Source of the DNA: Cordylochernes scorpioides | Taxonomy: Eukaryota > Arthropoda > Arachnida > Pseudoscorpiones > Chernetidae | DNA length: 64,000 nt | Direction: 5' to 3' | Assembly: GCA_030710605.1 (NCBI GenBank) | Contig: CP092876.1 | Coordinates: 61,318,115-61,382,114, forward strand | Shown here: positions 20,501 to 31,141 of the stretch, in pieces | Position numbering within the stretch: position 1 is the first letter of the stretch | Layout of the letters: each line of letters starts with the position of its first letter | The notes under the pieces: model-generated | What the model was told of the DNA's origin: nothing | Databases searched by the model: none | The model's input: the letters and a program-made list of their open reading frames with translations, nothing else | Made by a program: the position numbers and the translations under genes

Positions 20501-22430
20501 CACTAGGGCTCTTCCTGCTCCTCTATTGCTTTCCACCACTGGGCCCTTTCTCATTCTTCCTCAGACCCAAATCACTAGAGCTCTTACACTTCCTCCCTTG
20601 TCCCCAAACAACCTGGGCCTTTTCTTATTCTCCTTTAGCTCAAACCATTAGGGCGCTTACTCCTCCTCCTTCGGCCCCACACCACCTGGGCTCTTTCTCA
20701 TTCTTCCTCAGAACAAAATTACTAGAGCTCTTACTCTTCCTCCCTTGGCCCCAAACCACCTGGGCCTTTTCTCATTCTCCTTTGGCCCCAAACCACTATA
20801 GCTCTAATCTTCCTCCCTTGGCCCCAAACCACCTGGGCCTTTTCTCATTCTCCTTTGACCCCAAACCACTAGGGCTCTTCCTCCTCCTCTATTGCCTCCC
20901 ACCACCAGGGCCTTATATAATTCTCTTTTGGCCCCAAACCACTAGGGCTCTTCCTCATCCTTCCTTGTTCCCCACCACCTGGGCCTTTTCTCATTCTTCC
21001 TCAGCCCCAAACCACTAGGGCTCTTCCTCCTCCTCCCTTTGCCCCCACCACCTGGGCCTTATCTCATTCTCCTTTGGCCCCAAACCACGAAGCTCTTCCT
21101 CCTCCTCCCTTTTCCCCAAACCACCTGGGCCTTTTCTCATTCTTCTATGGCCCCAAACCACTAGGGCTCTTCCTACCCCTCCCTTGGCCCCTAAAACCTG
21201 GCTCTTTTGTCCCTCTCCTTTGGCCAAACCACTAGGCCTCTTCCCCTTCTCCCTTGGCTCCCACCACCCTGTCCTTTTCTCAGTCTCCTTTGGTCCCAAA
21301 CCACTAGGGCTCTTCTTCTTCTCCCTTGGCTCCCACCACCTGGTCCTTTTCTCATTCTCCTTTGGTCCCAAACCACTAGGGCTCTTCCACCTCCCATGGC
21401 TCCAAACAACCTGGTCTTTTTCTCAATATCCTTTGGCCCAAACCATCAGGGCTCTTCCTCCTCCTCCCATGGCCCCAAACCACCTGGACCTTTTCACATT
21501 CTTCTTTGGTTCTAAACCACTAGGGCTCTTCCTCCTCCTCCCTTGGCCCCCACTACCTGGGCTTTTTCTCAATATCCTTTGGCCCTAAACCACTAGGGAT
21601 CTTCCTCCTCCTTTCATGACCCCAAACCACCTGGTCCTTTTATCATTCTCCTTTGGCCCCAAACCACTAGGGCGCTTACTCCTCCTCCTTTGGCCCCATA
21701 CCACCTGGGCCCTTTCTCATTCTTCCTCGGACCAAAATCACTAGAGCTCTAACTCTTCCTCCCTTGGCCCCAAACCTCTGGTCCTCTTCTCATTCTTCTT
21801 TGGCCCCAAACCACTAGGGCTCTTCCTGCTCCTCTATTGCCTCCCACCACCTGGGCCCTTTCTCATTCTTCCTCAGACCCAAATCACTAGAGCTCTTACT
21901 CTTCCTCCCTTGGCCCCAAACAACCTGGGCCTTTTCTTATTCTCCTTTAGCTCCAAACCATTAGGGCGCTTACTCCTCCTCTCTTGTCCCCACACCACCT
22001 GGGCCCTTTCTCATTCTTCCTAAGACCAAAATTACCAGAGCTCTTACTCTTCCTCCCTCGGCCTCAAACCACATGGGCCTTTTCTCATTCTCCTTTGGCC
22101 CCAAACCACTAGGGCTCTTCCTCCCCCTCCCTTGGTCCCTAAAACCTGGCTCTTTTCTCCCTCTCCTCTGGCCAAACCACTAGGGCTCTTCCTCCTCCTC
22201 CCTTGGTTCCCACCACCTGGTCCTTTTCTCATTCTTTATTGGCCCCAAATCACTAGGGCTCTTCTTCCTCCTCCCTTGTTCCCACACCACCTGGGCTTTT
22301 TCTCATTCTCCTTGGCCCCAAACCACTAGGCCCCTTCCTCCTCCTCCCTTTGCCCCCACTACCTGGGCCCTTTCTAATTTTTCCTCAGCCTCAAACCATT
22401 AGGGCTCTTCCTCCTCCTTCCTTGGTTTAC
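17600..22430 (+). repeat. CT-rich minisatellite array S1 (37-bp monomers, 74-bp dimers)
   Basis: Two 37-bp monomer types alternate. Both begin TTGGCCCCAAACCAC; type A continues TAGGGCTCTTCCTCC and type B continues CTGGGCCTTTTCTCATTC. On the order of 130 monomers fill 4.8 kb. Longer blocks recur: 18412-18690 is repeated at about +439 bp, and the block near 19501 at about +730 bp (20231), showing higher-order duplication. The plus strand is strongly pyrimidine-biased. Long ORFs seen in several frames on both strands (Pro/Leu-rich or Gly/Arg/Lys-rich) result from a unit with few stops and a length not divisible by 3. They are not genes. Confidence 0.95.
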
Positions 22431-22654
22431 ACCATATCTTTCTCCTACTGGGCTGAAGTATTTTATTCTCCTCCCCCCCTTTGCGACTTCTTCTTTCCAT
22501 TGTCTCGTACCTCCTTGATCGCTTCTCTTGTGTCTATCATTGAAGATAGTCATAACAACGTTTGGAGTCTAAGAATCAATTATTGATTCAACTCATTTTT
22601 TTGTTGCTGAATGTTGAAATATATGAGAAATAAACATTTTTAAATAAAAATATA

Positions 22655-23170
22655 TTCTCTACTCAGATGGCGCCCCTGCTCTTGTACGCTCAACGCGGGC
22701 TGCGCTGCTGGACGCACAAAACATCGGGATATTCTGCCAGCGACTCCTGCAGGAAAATGCCAGATCCAGATATCATGCGGAGTACGAAGCGGAGACCAAT
22801 GTTCTGAGGGGCTCAACAAACACCCATTACCCGCCTTTTCAGCCAGAGCGCGCGCCGGACACTGGACGTGGCACGGCTCCAGGCCCATCCTGCTGCAGAA
22901 CTGGCTGCGCGGTGGGATCCTACCGTAGATGTTCCTCGCTCCATCTCCTGGGCTGACCTGCGTCGCAATTGCTTCTCGGGGCACGACGCAGATGTCGCTC
23001 TACGATTGGCCCTCCACGCGCTGCCACATCTTGACCATCCTGCCTCGTGGCGTGCCAACTGTGCCGTCTGTGGGTCCAGCGACCCCTGCTCCGGGAGGTG
23101 TTCGCCTCCTGCGAAATGCCCCTGGATCTGCATGCCTGGCTTTCGGCGTCGGCCTCCATCCCGAGGGGAT
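22655..23170 (+). pseudogene. Non-LTR retrotransposon 3' fragment (zinc-binding end)
   Basis: A GC-rich island between AT-rich flanks. The readable pieces are in order but in changing frames: RAALLDAQNIGIFCQRLLQE from about 22692, then AAELAARWDPTVDVPR and LRRNCFSGHDADVALRLALH (frame from 22868), then ANCAVCGSSD, then LLREVFASCEMPLDLHAW, ending at a TGA near 23170. The Cys pair followed by a Leu-rich tail resembles the zinc-binding region at the C-terminus of many non-LTR polyproteins (zf-RVT type). Most of the segment expected between the Cys pair and the final helix is missing. It is a dead fragment. Clade assignment would need a search. Confidence 0.5.
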
Positions 23171-24249
23171 GAAGATCTAAAGTGTGGCGAAGGCTACCAT
23201 CTACAAGTACCATTTTGGTCTTGAGGTGGGCAATGCCAGCCAACACCTAGACCTGACCACTCTTTGGGAACGAACTCTCGCAGTCCACCGGTGGCGGAGT
23301 CGTTCTCGCGGTTGGCGGCACCAATAAAGCCCTTGTATATATTTCTGTATATATGTATATTTATCAATTATTTTATATATTTACATTTATTTATTCATAT
23401 ATTTTATCACCTTCATGTATTTAGCCTTATATAATCTTATATGAGTGATGTAATAAAGAAGTTTTAATCTCAATCTCTATTTTCAATTCTACATCATACC
23501 ACACATTCTGATATTTAGAACTATCTTTACACTTTTATGTGAATACAAAAATTGCTAAATTTTGAATATTATTACAATTTATATGATGTAAAATAATTTA
23601 ATTTTTATCATTAGTATGTCACAATCTAGATGTTTATCTGTACTATTGAACTTTAGAATATTCAAGAATAAAATTTTAAAAATTACGTCCAAGGTCCACG
23701 TTTCTTATACTGGCCCGACATCTCAACAGTGAGTACAAGTTACCAAACAGGGTTCTGGCAACATATGAACATATAATTCACTTTCAGTTGAGCAGTTCAC
23801 TTATATCATCATGTTTATCATGGCCAAATTAACATTGGATAAATCGAATTATAAAATAGCGGTGAAGCAACTAAGAATAAAATGGTGATGAATTAAATAA
23901 TAAATTGTTCTTCAGTTACTGAACAATAGATGTTCTGTTATGATATTGTGTGCATAACTCATATGACATGTCTTTGTTACCTTCGATGGTGAAGTCGTTC
24001 TCCCACACTAGACGTATTTAGACATTTCTCTTTATTGAAATTTGTGTAGTCATAGTTTTAAGACCTGTGAAATATCCAAGATACCTCGAATACCCGGTAA
24101 ACTATATTTTGTAATCTCATCGTATATGACTGTGGTGGTGTAGATTTATTTGTACTCAATTCCTTTAGGAATCGTCACCTGTAGACTAGTTGAAGTCCCT
24201 TCCTCTTTTTCTGTTTACATAAGTTTCACAAGTAAGGGCAGAATTGTCC
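23171..24249. other. Unassigned sequence
   Basis: Starts with the GC-rich 3' flank of the non-LTR fragment (to about 23330), followed by TATA-rich DNA and unique-looking sequence. No gene, RNA or repeat family recognised. Confidence 0.4.
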
Positions 24250-24400
24250 AATACAGTTTTAGAGCTCTTAAAACGCGGTCTGGGGGATTATATTAGTGAA
24301 ACTGCTAAGAGGGTTCCCCACTGATAAAACAAACCCTCCCAATATTATCTCGCAAGTGTAAGGATAGTAGTAAGTTTGTTTATATTTAAAAAAAATTAAA
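24250..24400 (+). repeat. MITE family F copy
   Basis: It reads CCAATACAGTTTTAGAGCTC, AAACGCGGTCTGGGGG, then GAGGGTTCCCCACTGATA, ACCCTCCCAATATT and GTAAGGATAGTAG, the family F order. Confidence 0.6.
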
Positions 24401-24695
24401 AACGTGCCTTATAGTTTTTTGTTTTTATTGTCGTTTCAAATGAAGAGCCTCAGATGTCCCCATTCATTTATATTACAGCAGTCGCAATGTCCTCTATCTT
24501 GGATCCGTTTAGCTGCTTTTTTGGGTCCATGTCAATTTTGTGCAAGGCTGATGTCATTGCTGAACATGAGAATATGTGGGTAGGTGTTAGTTTCACACCA
24601 GGACAGTTGTTGCATGTCTTATATATTGTTGTGCCATCTGGATATATTACACTGATAGACAAAACTTAAGGAAGTTGTACCTTATAGCATATATA

Positions 24696-26190
24696 CACTG
24701 GTGTCCAAAAAATAAGAAACTTAACCAATATTGAAATTTCTCAAAAGCTGATTTATTAACAAATATAAAATTTTGTACACAAATAGTTTAAACTATGGAG
24801 AATTTGACTAGCTATATGAAAATAAAAAATATTTGAAATCATGAAATATGCAAATTATTACCAACATACCCAAAGCTAAGGTTCCAGATCTTAAAGAAAT
24901 AAGATATCAATAGGGAGTATGATCACCTCTAACAGCTATCAAGGTCTTACAGCGAGCCATCATACTGTTTACCAGGCTTTGGAGGAGGTCCAGGGGTAGT
25001 AAACCCCACTCCTCCAATAGAGCAGTTCTTAGCTCAACGAGGGTTCTGGGAGAGGGGTGACGAGCTTCAATACGCCTCCCTAGAGCATCCCACACATGCT
25101 CTATTGGATTCAGGTCCGGAGATCTGGCTGGCCAATCCATCCTTCGAATATTCTCACTCTGGAGATATTCATTGACTAACCTAGCCCTATGCGGACGAGC
25201 ATTATCGTCCATTAAAATTAAATTGTGACCAATTTGATCTCTATAAGGTCTTAGATAGGGCTCAAGGATCTCGTCCCTGTACCTTTGGGCAGTTAAAGTG
25301 CCCCCAGAAAAAAATGTGGAGGGGTGTGCGTCTGCTAGAACTGATGCCAGCCCAGACTAAGAGACTGCCCCCTCTAAAACTGTCTATTTCCCTGATGTTA
25401 CTGGGATGATAGCGGGTTCCAGGCTCCTTCCAGATGAAAACTCGTCGAGAATCTGTGTTTAAACTAAATCTTGACTCGTCACTAAAGAGAACATTGGCCC
25501 ACTGATCATGAGTCCAGGCGTGATGTTCCAAGCACCAATTCAAGCGGGCTCTCCTGTGAGCAGAGGTTAAAGGGATACAGACAATTGGTCGTCTTGCATA
25601 AAGAGCACCTTCCTGAAGCCTTCGGTAAACAGTTTGTCTTGAAATTCTCGTTCCAGTAGCACTTGAGAGTTCATTAGAGAGTTGAATAGCTGTCATCTCC
25701 CTATGGCACTTGGCAGTTACGACCAGATAACGGTCTTCAGAGGTAGCTGTTTTTCTTTTTCTACCAGAATCTTCTTTTCTTTTGATGGTTCCTGTCTCAA
25801 TGAACTGTTTCCATATTTTGCTGACCACAGATTTATTCACATTTAGCCATTTTGCTACTTCAACTTGTGATTTCACTGCCTCCATTCTTCCAACAGTTCT
25901 CCATTTTAAATAATCTGCTAAAATATTTCGTAAACTCATAATTAACTAAGGATTAAATAAAATTATAATTGGACAATTCTTAGATGGGGTAAACGACACG
26001 TCAAATAGCACACTTATAAAGACAAGCAGAAATTTGCATATTTTCAATTTGAACGAATCGAATGGTTGCGATAAATAAATTCTACGACTTAAATAAAATA
26101 CCTAATTAAATTACTTTTTAGCTTTTAGCCTTGTATATTTTAAAACATATCATTAAAAAACAAAAGTTTCTTATTCTTTGGACACCAGTG
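24696..26190 (-). mobile_element. Full-length Tc1-like transposon (family A)
   Basis: A 1495-bp element. The left TIR starts CACTGGTGTCCAAAAAATAA and the right is its inverse with one mismatch, ending CCAGTG at 26190. TA flanks both sides (24694-24695, 26191-26192). It sits inside MITE E3, which sits inside a non-LTR element. Its transposase (24907-25939, minus strand) has one frameshift only. Confidence 0.95.
24907..25939 (-). pseudogene. Tc1-like DD34E transposase, single frameshift
   Basis: Minus-strand transposase starting MSLRNILADYLKW and ending GDHTPY. The 1033 nt are 344 codons plus one base, so one extra base in the T-run (plus-strand A-run) near 25305-25313 explains the break: PLHIFFWGHF is read where PLHIFSGGTL would be expected. 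The HTH region (about residues 1-115) contains VEVAKWLNVNKSVVSKIW. The catalytic triad appears as FSDESRF, MDDNARPH and NPIEH, all intact. It is the least damaged transposase in the window. Either an error in the assembly or one slippage mutation separates it from an open 343-aa frame. Protein ends and length agree with the family B copy. Confidence 0.92.
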
Positions 26191-26650
26191 TATATCGGGA
26201 TTCAGAAAATAACTCTGAGAGATATATATATGCTATAAGGTACAACTTCCTTAAGTTTTGTCTATCAGTGTTATCATTCCTTTATAGTATTTCCTTCTGA
26301 GTCTGCTTATATTTTTTGTAATTCTTCTCTAAGAGTTTATTTCTCATATTTGATCTTTTCTTATTTTTTTGTTGAATTATCTTGTATTTTGCCAAAGCAT
26401 CAGCGTCAAATTCTGATATTTGTTCTTTCCTTTGGCTCAACTGGCTTACTTTGCTAATTCCTCTTCCATCTCATTACCCTCGATCCCAACATGGGTAGGA
26501 ATCTATTGTAGAATGCATTTCTTTTCCAAGGTTCCAGTTGGGTAAGTAATGAGTGTATTTTCTGCGTGATTCTAGTATTGTCCTTCTGAATTGCATCAAG
26601 CGTGGATCTGGAGTCGCTGTATATTACAATTCCTTCTGTCTTATAGTTTC

Positions 26651-27119
26651 ACATTTAACATTGAATAGATAATAGGTTTTTATTAGGCGACAAAATACAT
26701 CTAAATTATGTTTATTCGGAACCCATTGACTCGGTTATCTTAGGCAACTAGAGTTCCGGGAAATTTAGAATTTAGATGTCGATATGAAAGAGTGAAAAAT
26801 TTGGGATTCCTAATATTTAAAATTCCAATCATTTCTAAAAAATAATGGAATCAACATGAAATTTCTAAATTTTAAATTAAGCACAATCTCACTATTATTA
26901 AACCTTCAAATATAGAGTATAGGAAATTTTTAAACTTTTTGATTTTGATATCATTTTGAAAAAAAAAATGGAATTCTATAAATTATCAAAATGAAAGTTT
27001 AAATTGGTGTCAAAACAAAAGAATAAAATGATTATTTCAAAGGCAGTAAAATAAGAATCCATATTCTAGAAATTATAATCTTGATATTTTGTTCCTGGAT
27101 AAAATAAATATGGAACATT
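26651..27119. other. AT-rich, nothing recognised
   Basis: Flank between the truncated non-LTR copy and the mariner. No supported feature. Confidence 0.4.
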
Positions 27120-28416
27120 CAAGGTATGTCCCATAAGTTCCCGGACTGGGTGCATAAAAAAATAAATATATGAAAAATGTAATTGAATTTGACTGTTTAT
27201 TATTGAAAAAAAATCTGGCAACACGGTGGTACCAATATCGAAGCGTTACGTGCGCGCGCGCCAAGGTCATTCTAATTTATTTAAAGGTCACACCTAGCGC
27301 TGCGGCGATTTTACGATGGAACAAAAATTGAAGCAGGAGATTTGCATAGAATTTTGTTTGAAATTTCAAATATCAGAAACCGAAACTTTTTAAATGCTTA
27401 ATAAAGCATTCCCCAATTACGCCCCAAAGAGAACAACTGTTTTTAAATGGCATTCAAGATTTAAAGCTGGTAGAATTTCCATTGAAGATGATCCTCGTCA
27501 AGGACGCCCAAAATTTCAAAAGACTAATGAAAATGTGCAAAAAATTACCGATTTGATAAAGGAAAATCCTCGAACCAATTTTCTGGTGCTAGAGCAAGAC
27601 ACAGGCATATCTAAAACAACGATTGGAAATATCGTAACCGAAGATTTGAAGCTCAAAAAGACTCCTGCAAAATGCATCCCAAGATTCCTCACTAATGAGC
27701 AAAATCTGTGTCGGCTTGCAACCTGTGAGGACATGTTGGAAATGACAAGAACGGATCCGGAATGGAAAGACAAGATAATCACAGGCGACTAGACATGGGT
27801 CTATGGCTATGACCCTGAAACCAAGCGTCAATCTGCCGAGTGGAGAAGTCAGGGTGAGCCTAGACCCAAAAAATTCAGGATATTGAAATCCAGAAACAAG
27901 GTTTCTGGTCGCTTTTTTGGATAAGAAGGGCCTTGTTCATCACGAGTATCTTCCTGCAGGCCAAACAGTTTTTAAGGAAATGTATTTGGGCATTTTTCGC
28001 CATCAGATGGAAGCGATTCGAAAAAAAAGGCCAGAAAAATAGACTAATGGTGACTGGATCCTAGACCATGACAATGCCCGTCCTCACACGGCGCACTTGG
28101 TGACGAGGTTTTTGGCGAAAAATGGGACACAAATCCTACCTCAACCACCCTATTCCCCAGACATCGCACCAAATGACTTTTTATCTGTTCCCCAAACTTG
28201 AAGCAGTTTTAAAAGGAGGCCATTTTGACTCAGGGAAGACATAATAGAAAAATCGCTGTTGGCATTGAAGAGCATTCCAAAAGAGGCCTATAAAAACTGT
28301 TTCGACAATTGGGAGAAACGATGGCGCTGGTGCGGTGAAGCAAGGGAGATTACTTTGAAAAGTTTTAATAATTTTTTTTTATGAACCCAGTCCGAAAACT
28401 TATGGGACATACCTTG
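27120..28416 (+). mobile_element. Mariner element (family 1), copy on plus strand
   Basis: A 1297-bp element. TIRs: CAAGGTATGTCCCATAAGTT at 27120 and the inverse ending ATACCTTG at 28416. A TA follows the right end (28417-28418), while the left flank reads TT, so that TA has mutated. The same family occurs at 56838-58143. Confidence 0.9.
27316..28384 (+). pseudogene. Mariner D,D34D transposase, heavily decayed
   Basis: It starts MEQKLKQEICIEFC. Stops include TAA at about 27391 (after TETF) and TAG at 27790-27792, which replaces the Glu after the first catalytic Asp (TGD then stop then TWVYGYD). Further frameshifts follow near 27880 and 28180, and there is another stop within KKRPEK. The HTH half (RTTVFKWHSRFKAGRIS, GRPKFQ, TGISKTTIG) and the catalytic landmarks HDNARPHT and APNDF remain readable. 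The final codons are ITLKSF followed by a short tail. It cannot encode an active enzyme. Confidence 0.9.
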
Positions 28417-28599
28417 TAAATGCAAGCATTTGAGATTCCCCAATGTTTACCTTCCTATATATTATATTGAAAAAATACACATTGGGAAATAAAAAGGAAG
28501 AGAGGGTTTGGATGATGAATTATAACACCTCTTAGACAAATCTTTACACACACACTGGTCTAACTATTTTATTTTACTGGTAATTCTTGGAAATATTTT

Positions 28600-30372
28600 A
28601 CCTCCTCCCCTCTTTGCCCCACACCACCTGGGCTCTTCCTCCTTCTCCTTTGGCCCCACACCATCTGGGTCCTTCCTCCTTTGTCCCCACACCACCTGGG
28701 CTCTTCCTCCTTCTCCTTTGGCCCCACACCATCTGGGTCCTTCCTCCTTTGTCCCCACACCACCTGGGCCCTTCACCCTCCCCTCTTGGCCCCACACCAC
28801 CTGGGCTCTTCCTCCTTATCTTTTGACCCCACACCATCTGGGCCCTTCCTCCCTTGACCCCACACCACCTGGGCCCTTCCTCCTTTCCTCTTGGCCCTAC
28901 ATCACCTGGGCCCTTCCTCCTTTTCCTTTGGCCCCACACCATCTGGGTCCTTCCTCCCTTGACCCCACACCACCTGGGCCCTTCCTCCTTTCCTCTTGGC
29001 CCTACATCACCTGGGCCCTTCCTCCTTCTCCTTTGGCCCCACACCATCTGGGTCCTTCCTCCCTTGACCCCACACCACCTGGGCCCTTCCTCCTCCTCTC
29101 TTGGCCCCACACCACCTGGGCCCTTCACCATCCCCTCTTGGCCCCACACTACCTGGGTTCTTCCTCCTTCTCCTTTGGCCCCACACCATCTGGGCCCTTC
29201 CTCCCTTGGACCCACACCATCTAGGTCCTTCCTCTCTTGAACCACACCACCCGGGCCGTTCCTCCTCCCCTCTTTGCCCCACAACATCTGGGACATTTCT
29301 CCCTTGGCCCCACACCATCTGGGTCCTCCCTCCCTTGACCCCACACCACCTGGGCCCTTCCTCCTTTCCTCTTGGCCCCACACCACCTGGGCTCTTCCTC
29401 CTTCTCCTTTGGCCCCACACCATCTGGGTCCTTCCTCTCTTGACCCCACACCACCTGGGCCCTACCTCCTCCCCTCTTGGCCCCACACCACCTGTGCTCT
29501 TCCTCCTTCTTCTTTGGATCCACACCATCTGGGCCCTTCCTCCCTTGGCCCCTCACCATCTGGGTCCGTTCTCCCTTTACCCCACACCACCTGGCCCCTT
29601 CCTCCTTTCCTCTTGGCCCTACATTACCTGGGCTCTTCCTCCTTCTCCTTTGGCCCCACACCATCTGGGTCCTTCCTCTCTTGACCCCACACCACCTGGG
29701 CCCTACCTCCTCCCCTCTTGGCCCCACACCACCTGTGCTCTTCCTCCTTCTCCTTTGGCCCCACACCATCTGGGCCCTTCCTCCCTTGACCCCACACCAC
29801 CCGGGCCCTTTCTCCTCCCCTCTTGGCCCCACACCACCTGGGCTCTTCCTTCTACGCCTTTGGCCCCACACTATCTGGGCCCTTCCTCCCTTGGCCCCAC
29901 ACCATCTGGGTCCTTCCTCCTTCCCTCTTGGCCCCACACCACCCGGGCCCTTTTTCCTCCCCTCTTGGCCCCACACCACCTGGGCTCTTTCTTCTACGCC
30001 TTTGGCCCAACACTATCTGGGCCCTTTCTCCCTTGGCCTCACACCATCTGGGCCTTTCCTCTTCCTTCCTTGGCCCCACACCATCTGGGCCCTTCCTCCT
30101 TTGACCTCACATCATCTGGGCCCTTCCTCTTCCTCCTTTGACCCCACAACATCTGAGCCTTCTTCCTTTGGCCCCACACCATCTGGGCCCTTCCTCTTTT
30201 GGCCCCACACCATCTGGGCCCTTCCTCTTTTGGGCCCTCACCATATGGGTCCTTCCTTCCTTGGCCCCACACCACCTGGGTCCTTCCTCCTTCTCTCTTG
30301 GCCCCACACCATCTGGGCCCTACCTCTTCCTCTCTTGGTCCTACACTATCTGGACCCTTCCTCCCAGTTTGG
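28600..30372 (+). repeat. CT-rich minisatellite array S2 (31-37-bp units)
   Basis: Units begin TTGGCCCCACACCATCTGGG or TTGGCCCCACACCACCTGGG and continue CCCTTCCTCC (31 bp) or CTCTTCCTCCTTCTCC (37 bp). They share the TTGGCCCCA.ACCA.CTGGGC core with array S1, about 6 kb upstream. The two arrays are therefore branches of one minisatellite family with distinct subunit variants. The long overlapping ORFs in it are repeat artefacts. Confidence 0.95.
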
Positions 30373-30397
30373 AGAGCACTAAGATTTTTTCTTAAAA

Positions 30398-31141
30398 AAT
30401 ACCCGTTCCAAATTCAAATATTTCACAAGCTAAAAGCCGGCGATTTTAAGAAGCGTCAATAATTCGCTGCGTGGGTTTTCTGGAAAATTAATATTGATGA
30501 AAACTAACTTTCGAATGTTTTGTGGACCGATGAAGCTCATTCTTCTCTAAACGGAGAAGTTAACACTCAAAACAGCCGCATTTAAGCAACAGAAAACCCT
30601 AGGAATTTTACAGAAATGCCACTTCATCAGCCCAGAGTTACAGTTTGGTGTGGGGTGACTTCTTTTATTATTGGGTCATTTTTCTTTGAAGAAATCAATG
30701 GAAGAACTTTTAAAACCGTTTCTGTAACTGGTGAACGTTATGTTCAACTTTAGAGAGAAAAGGTTATCCCATATTGCAGGACAGACAAGCACTAAGTCAA
30801 ATAACATTCATGCAAGATGGAGGACCTCCTCATATCTCCCGCGGTGCCAAACAATTGCTGAATAATACGTTCGGTGAAGATCGTGTGAAAGTCGCCACTT
30901 TGTACACCAGTGGTCTCCAAGATCACCAGACTTGACGCCTTGCGATTTTGACTATGAAGGTACATTAAGTCGTGTGTTTATCGATGCCGGCCTTCCACAT
31001 TGGCCATTTTGAAGGCTTCTATCAGACGGAATGTTTCATAAATTTCAACATTTATGCTATTTAATGCTGTCCAATCTGTCATCTATCGTTTGCAGGCAGT
31101 TTTTGAGAATGAAGGGCGCCACATTGAGCAAGGAATGTGAC
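30398..31141 (+). pseudogene. DDE_3/DUF4817-type Tc1-mariner superfamily transposase remnant
   Basis: This is the catalytic half of a mariner-like transposase of the kind that carries DUF4817 in arthropods. Readable segments in order: YPFQIQIFHKLKAGDFKKRQ, a stop, NVLWTDEAHSSLNGEVNTQN (first Asp in TDEAH), HQPRVTVWCGVTSFIIGSFF, VTGERYVQL, ITFMQDGGPPHISRGAKQLL (second Asp in QDG), then a frame-shifted SPDLTP-like segment near 30930, and FNAVQSVIYRLQAVFENEG at the C-terminus ending GRHIEQGM at 31141. Multiple stops and shifts are present. The N-terminal DNA-binding part is missing: minisatellite S2 begins directly upstream, so S2 either replaced it or invaded next to it. Confidence 0.8.

Larger units (their letters stand above)
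24650..26270. mobile_element. MITE family E, copy 3, carrying a Tc1 insertion
   Basis: The outer inverted repeats are about 44 bp and essentially perfect: CACTGATAGACAAAACTTAA at 24650, and its inverse ending at 26270, both continuing into GGAAGTTGTACC. TTA flanks both sides (24647-24649 and 26271-26273), and the empty-site alignment with the host non-LTR element supports a 3-bp TTA duplication. Without the Tc1 the element is only about 126 bp. CACTG ends with a 3-bp TTA duplication are compatible with CACTA-like or PIF/Harbinger-like (TWA) non-autonomous elements. The superfamily is not settled. Confidence 0.82.
24410..26650 (-). pseudogene. Non-LTR retrotransposon, 5'-truncated reverse-strand copy
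   Basis: This is the 3' end of the same non-LTR family as the element at 31916-34580, in the opposite orientation. From right to left it covers the RNase H tail (IYSDSRS near 26610), the segment corresponding to ADELAK followed by a stop, the region homologous to 34180-34320, and, to the left of the insertions, the Cys-rich end (CNNCPGVKLTPTHIF) and the 3' UTR. It is interrupted at 24647-26273 by MITE E3, which carries a Tc1. Removing the insertion and one TTA copy restores a sequence that aligns base for base with the intact element over 31 bp at the junction. Apart from the insertion there are further frame errors. Confidence 0.88.

Noticed and set aside
17900-22330. Many overlapping Pro/Leu-rich (plus) or Gly/Arg-rich (minus) ORFs
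   Set aside because: They are translations of the 37-bp minisatellite in several frames on both strands. The unit length is not a multiple of 3 and the unit simply has few stops.
22640-23246. Several antisense ORFs in the GC-rich island
   Set aside because: High GC lowers stop frequency. Only the plus-strand pieces match a known protein pattern.
28564-30462. Long ORFs of 250-350 codons on both strands
   Set aside because: Same cause: minisatellite S2. No unique sequence is included beyond a few codons at the ends.
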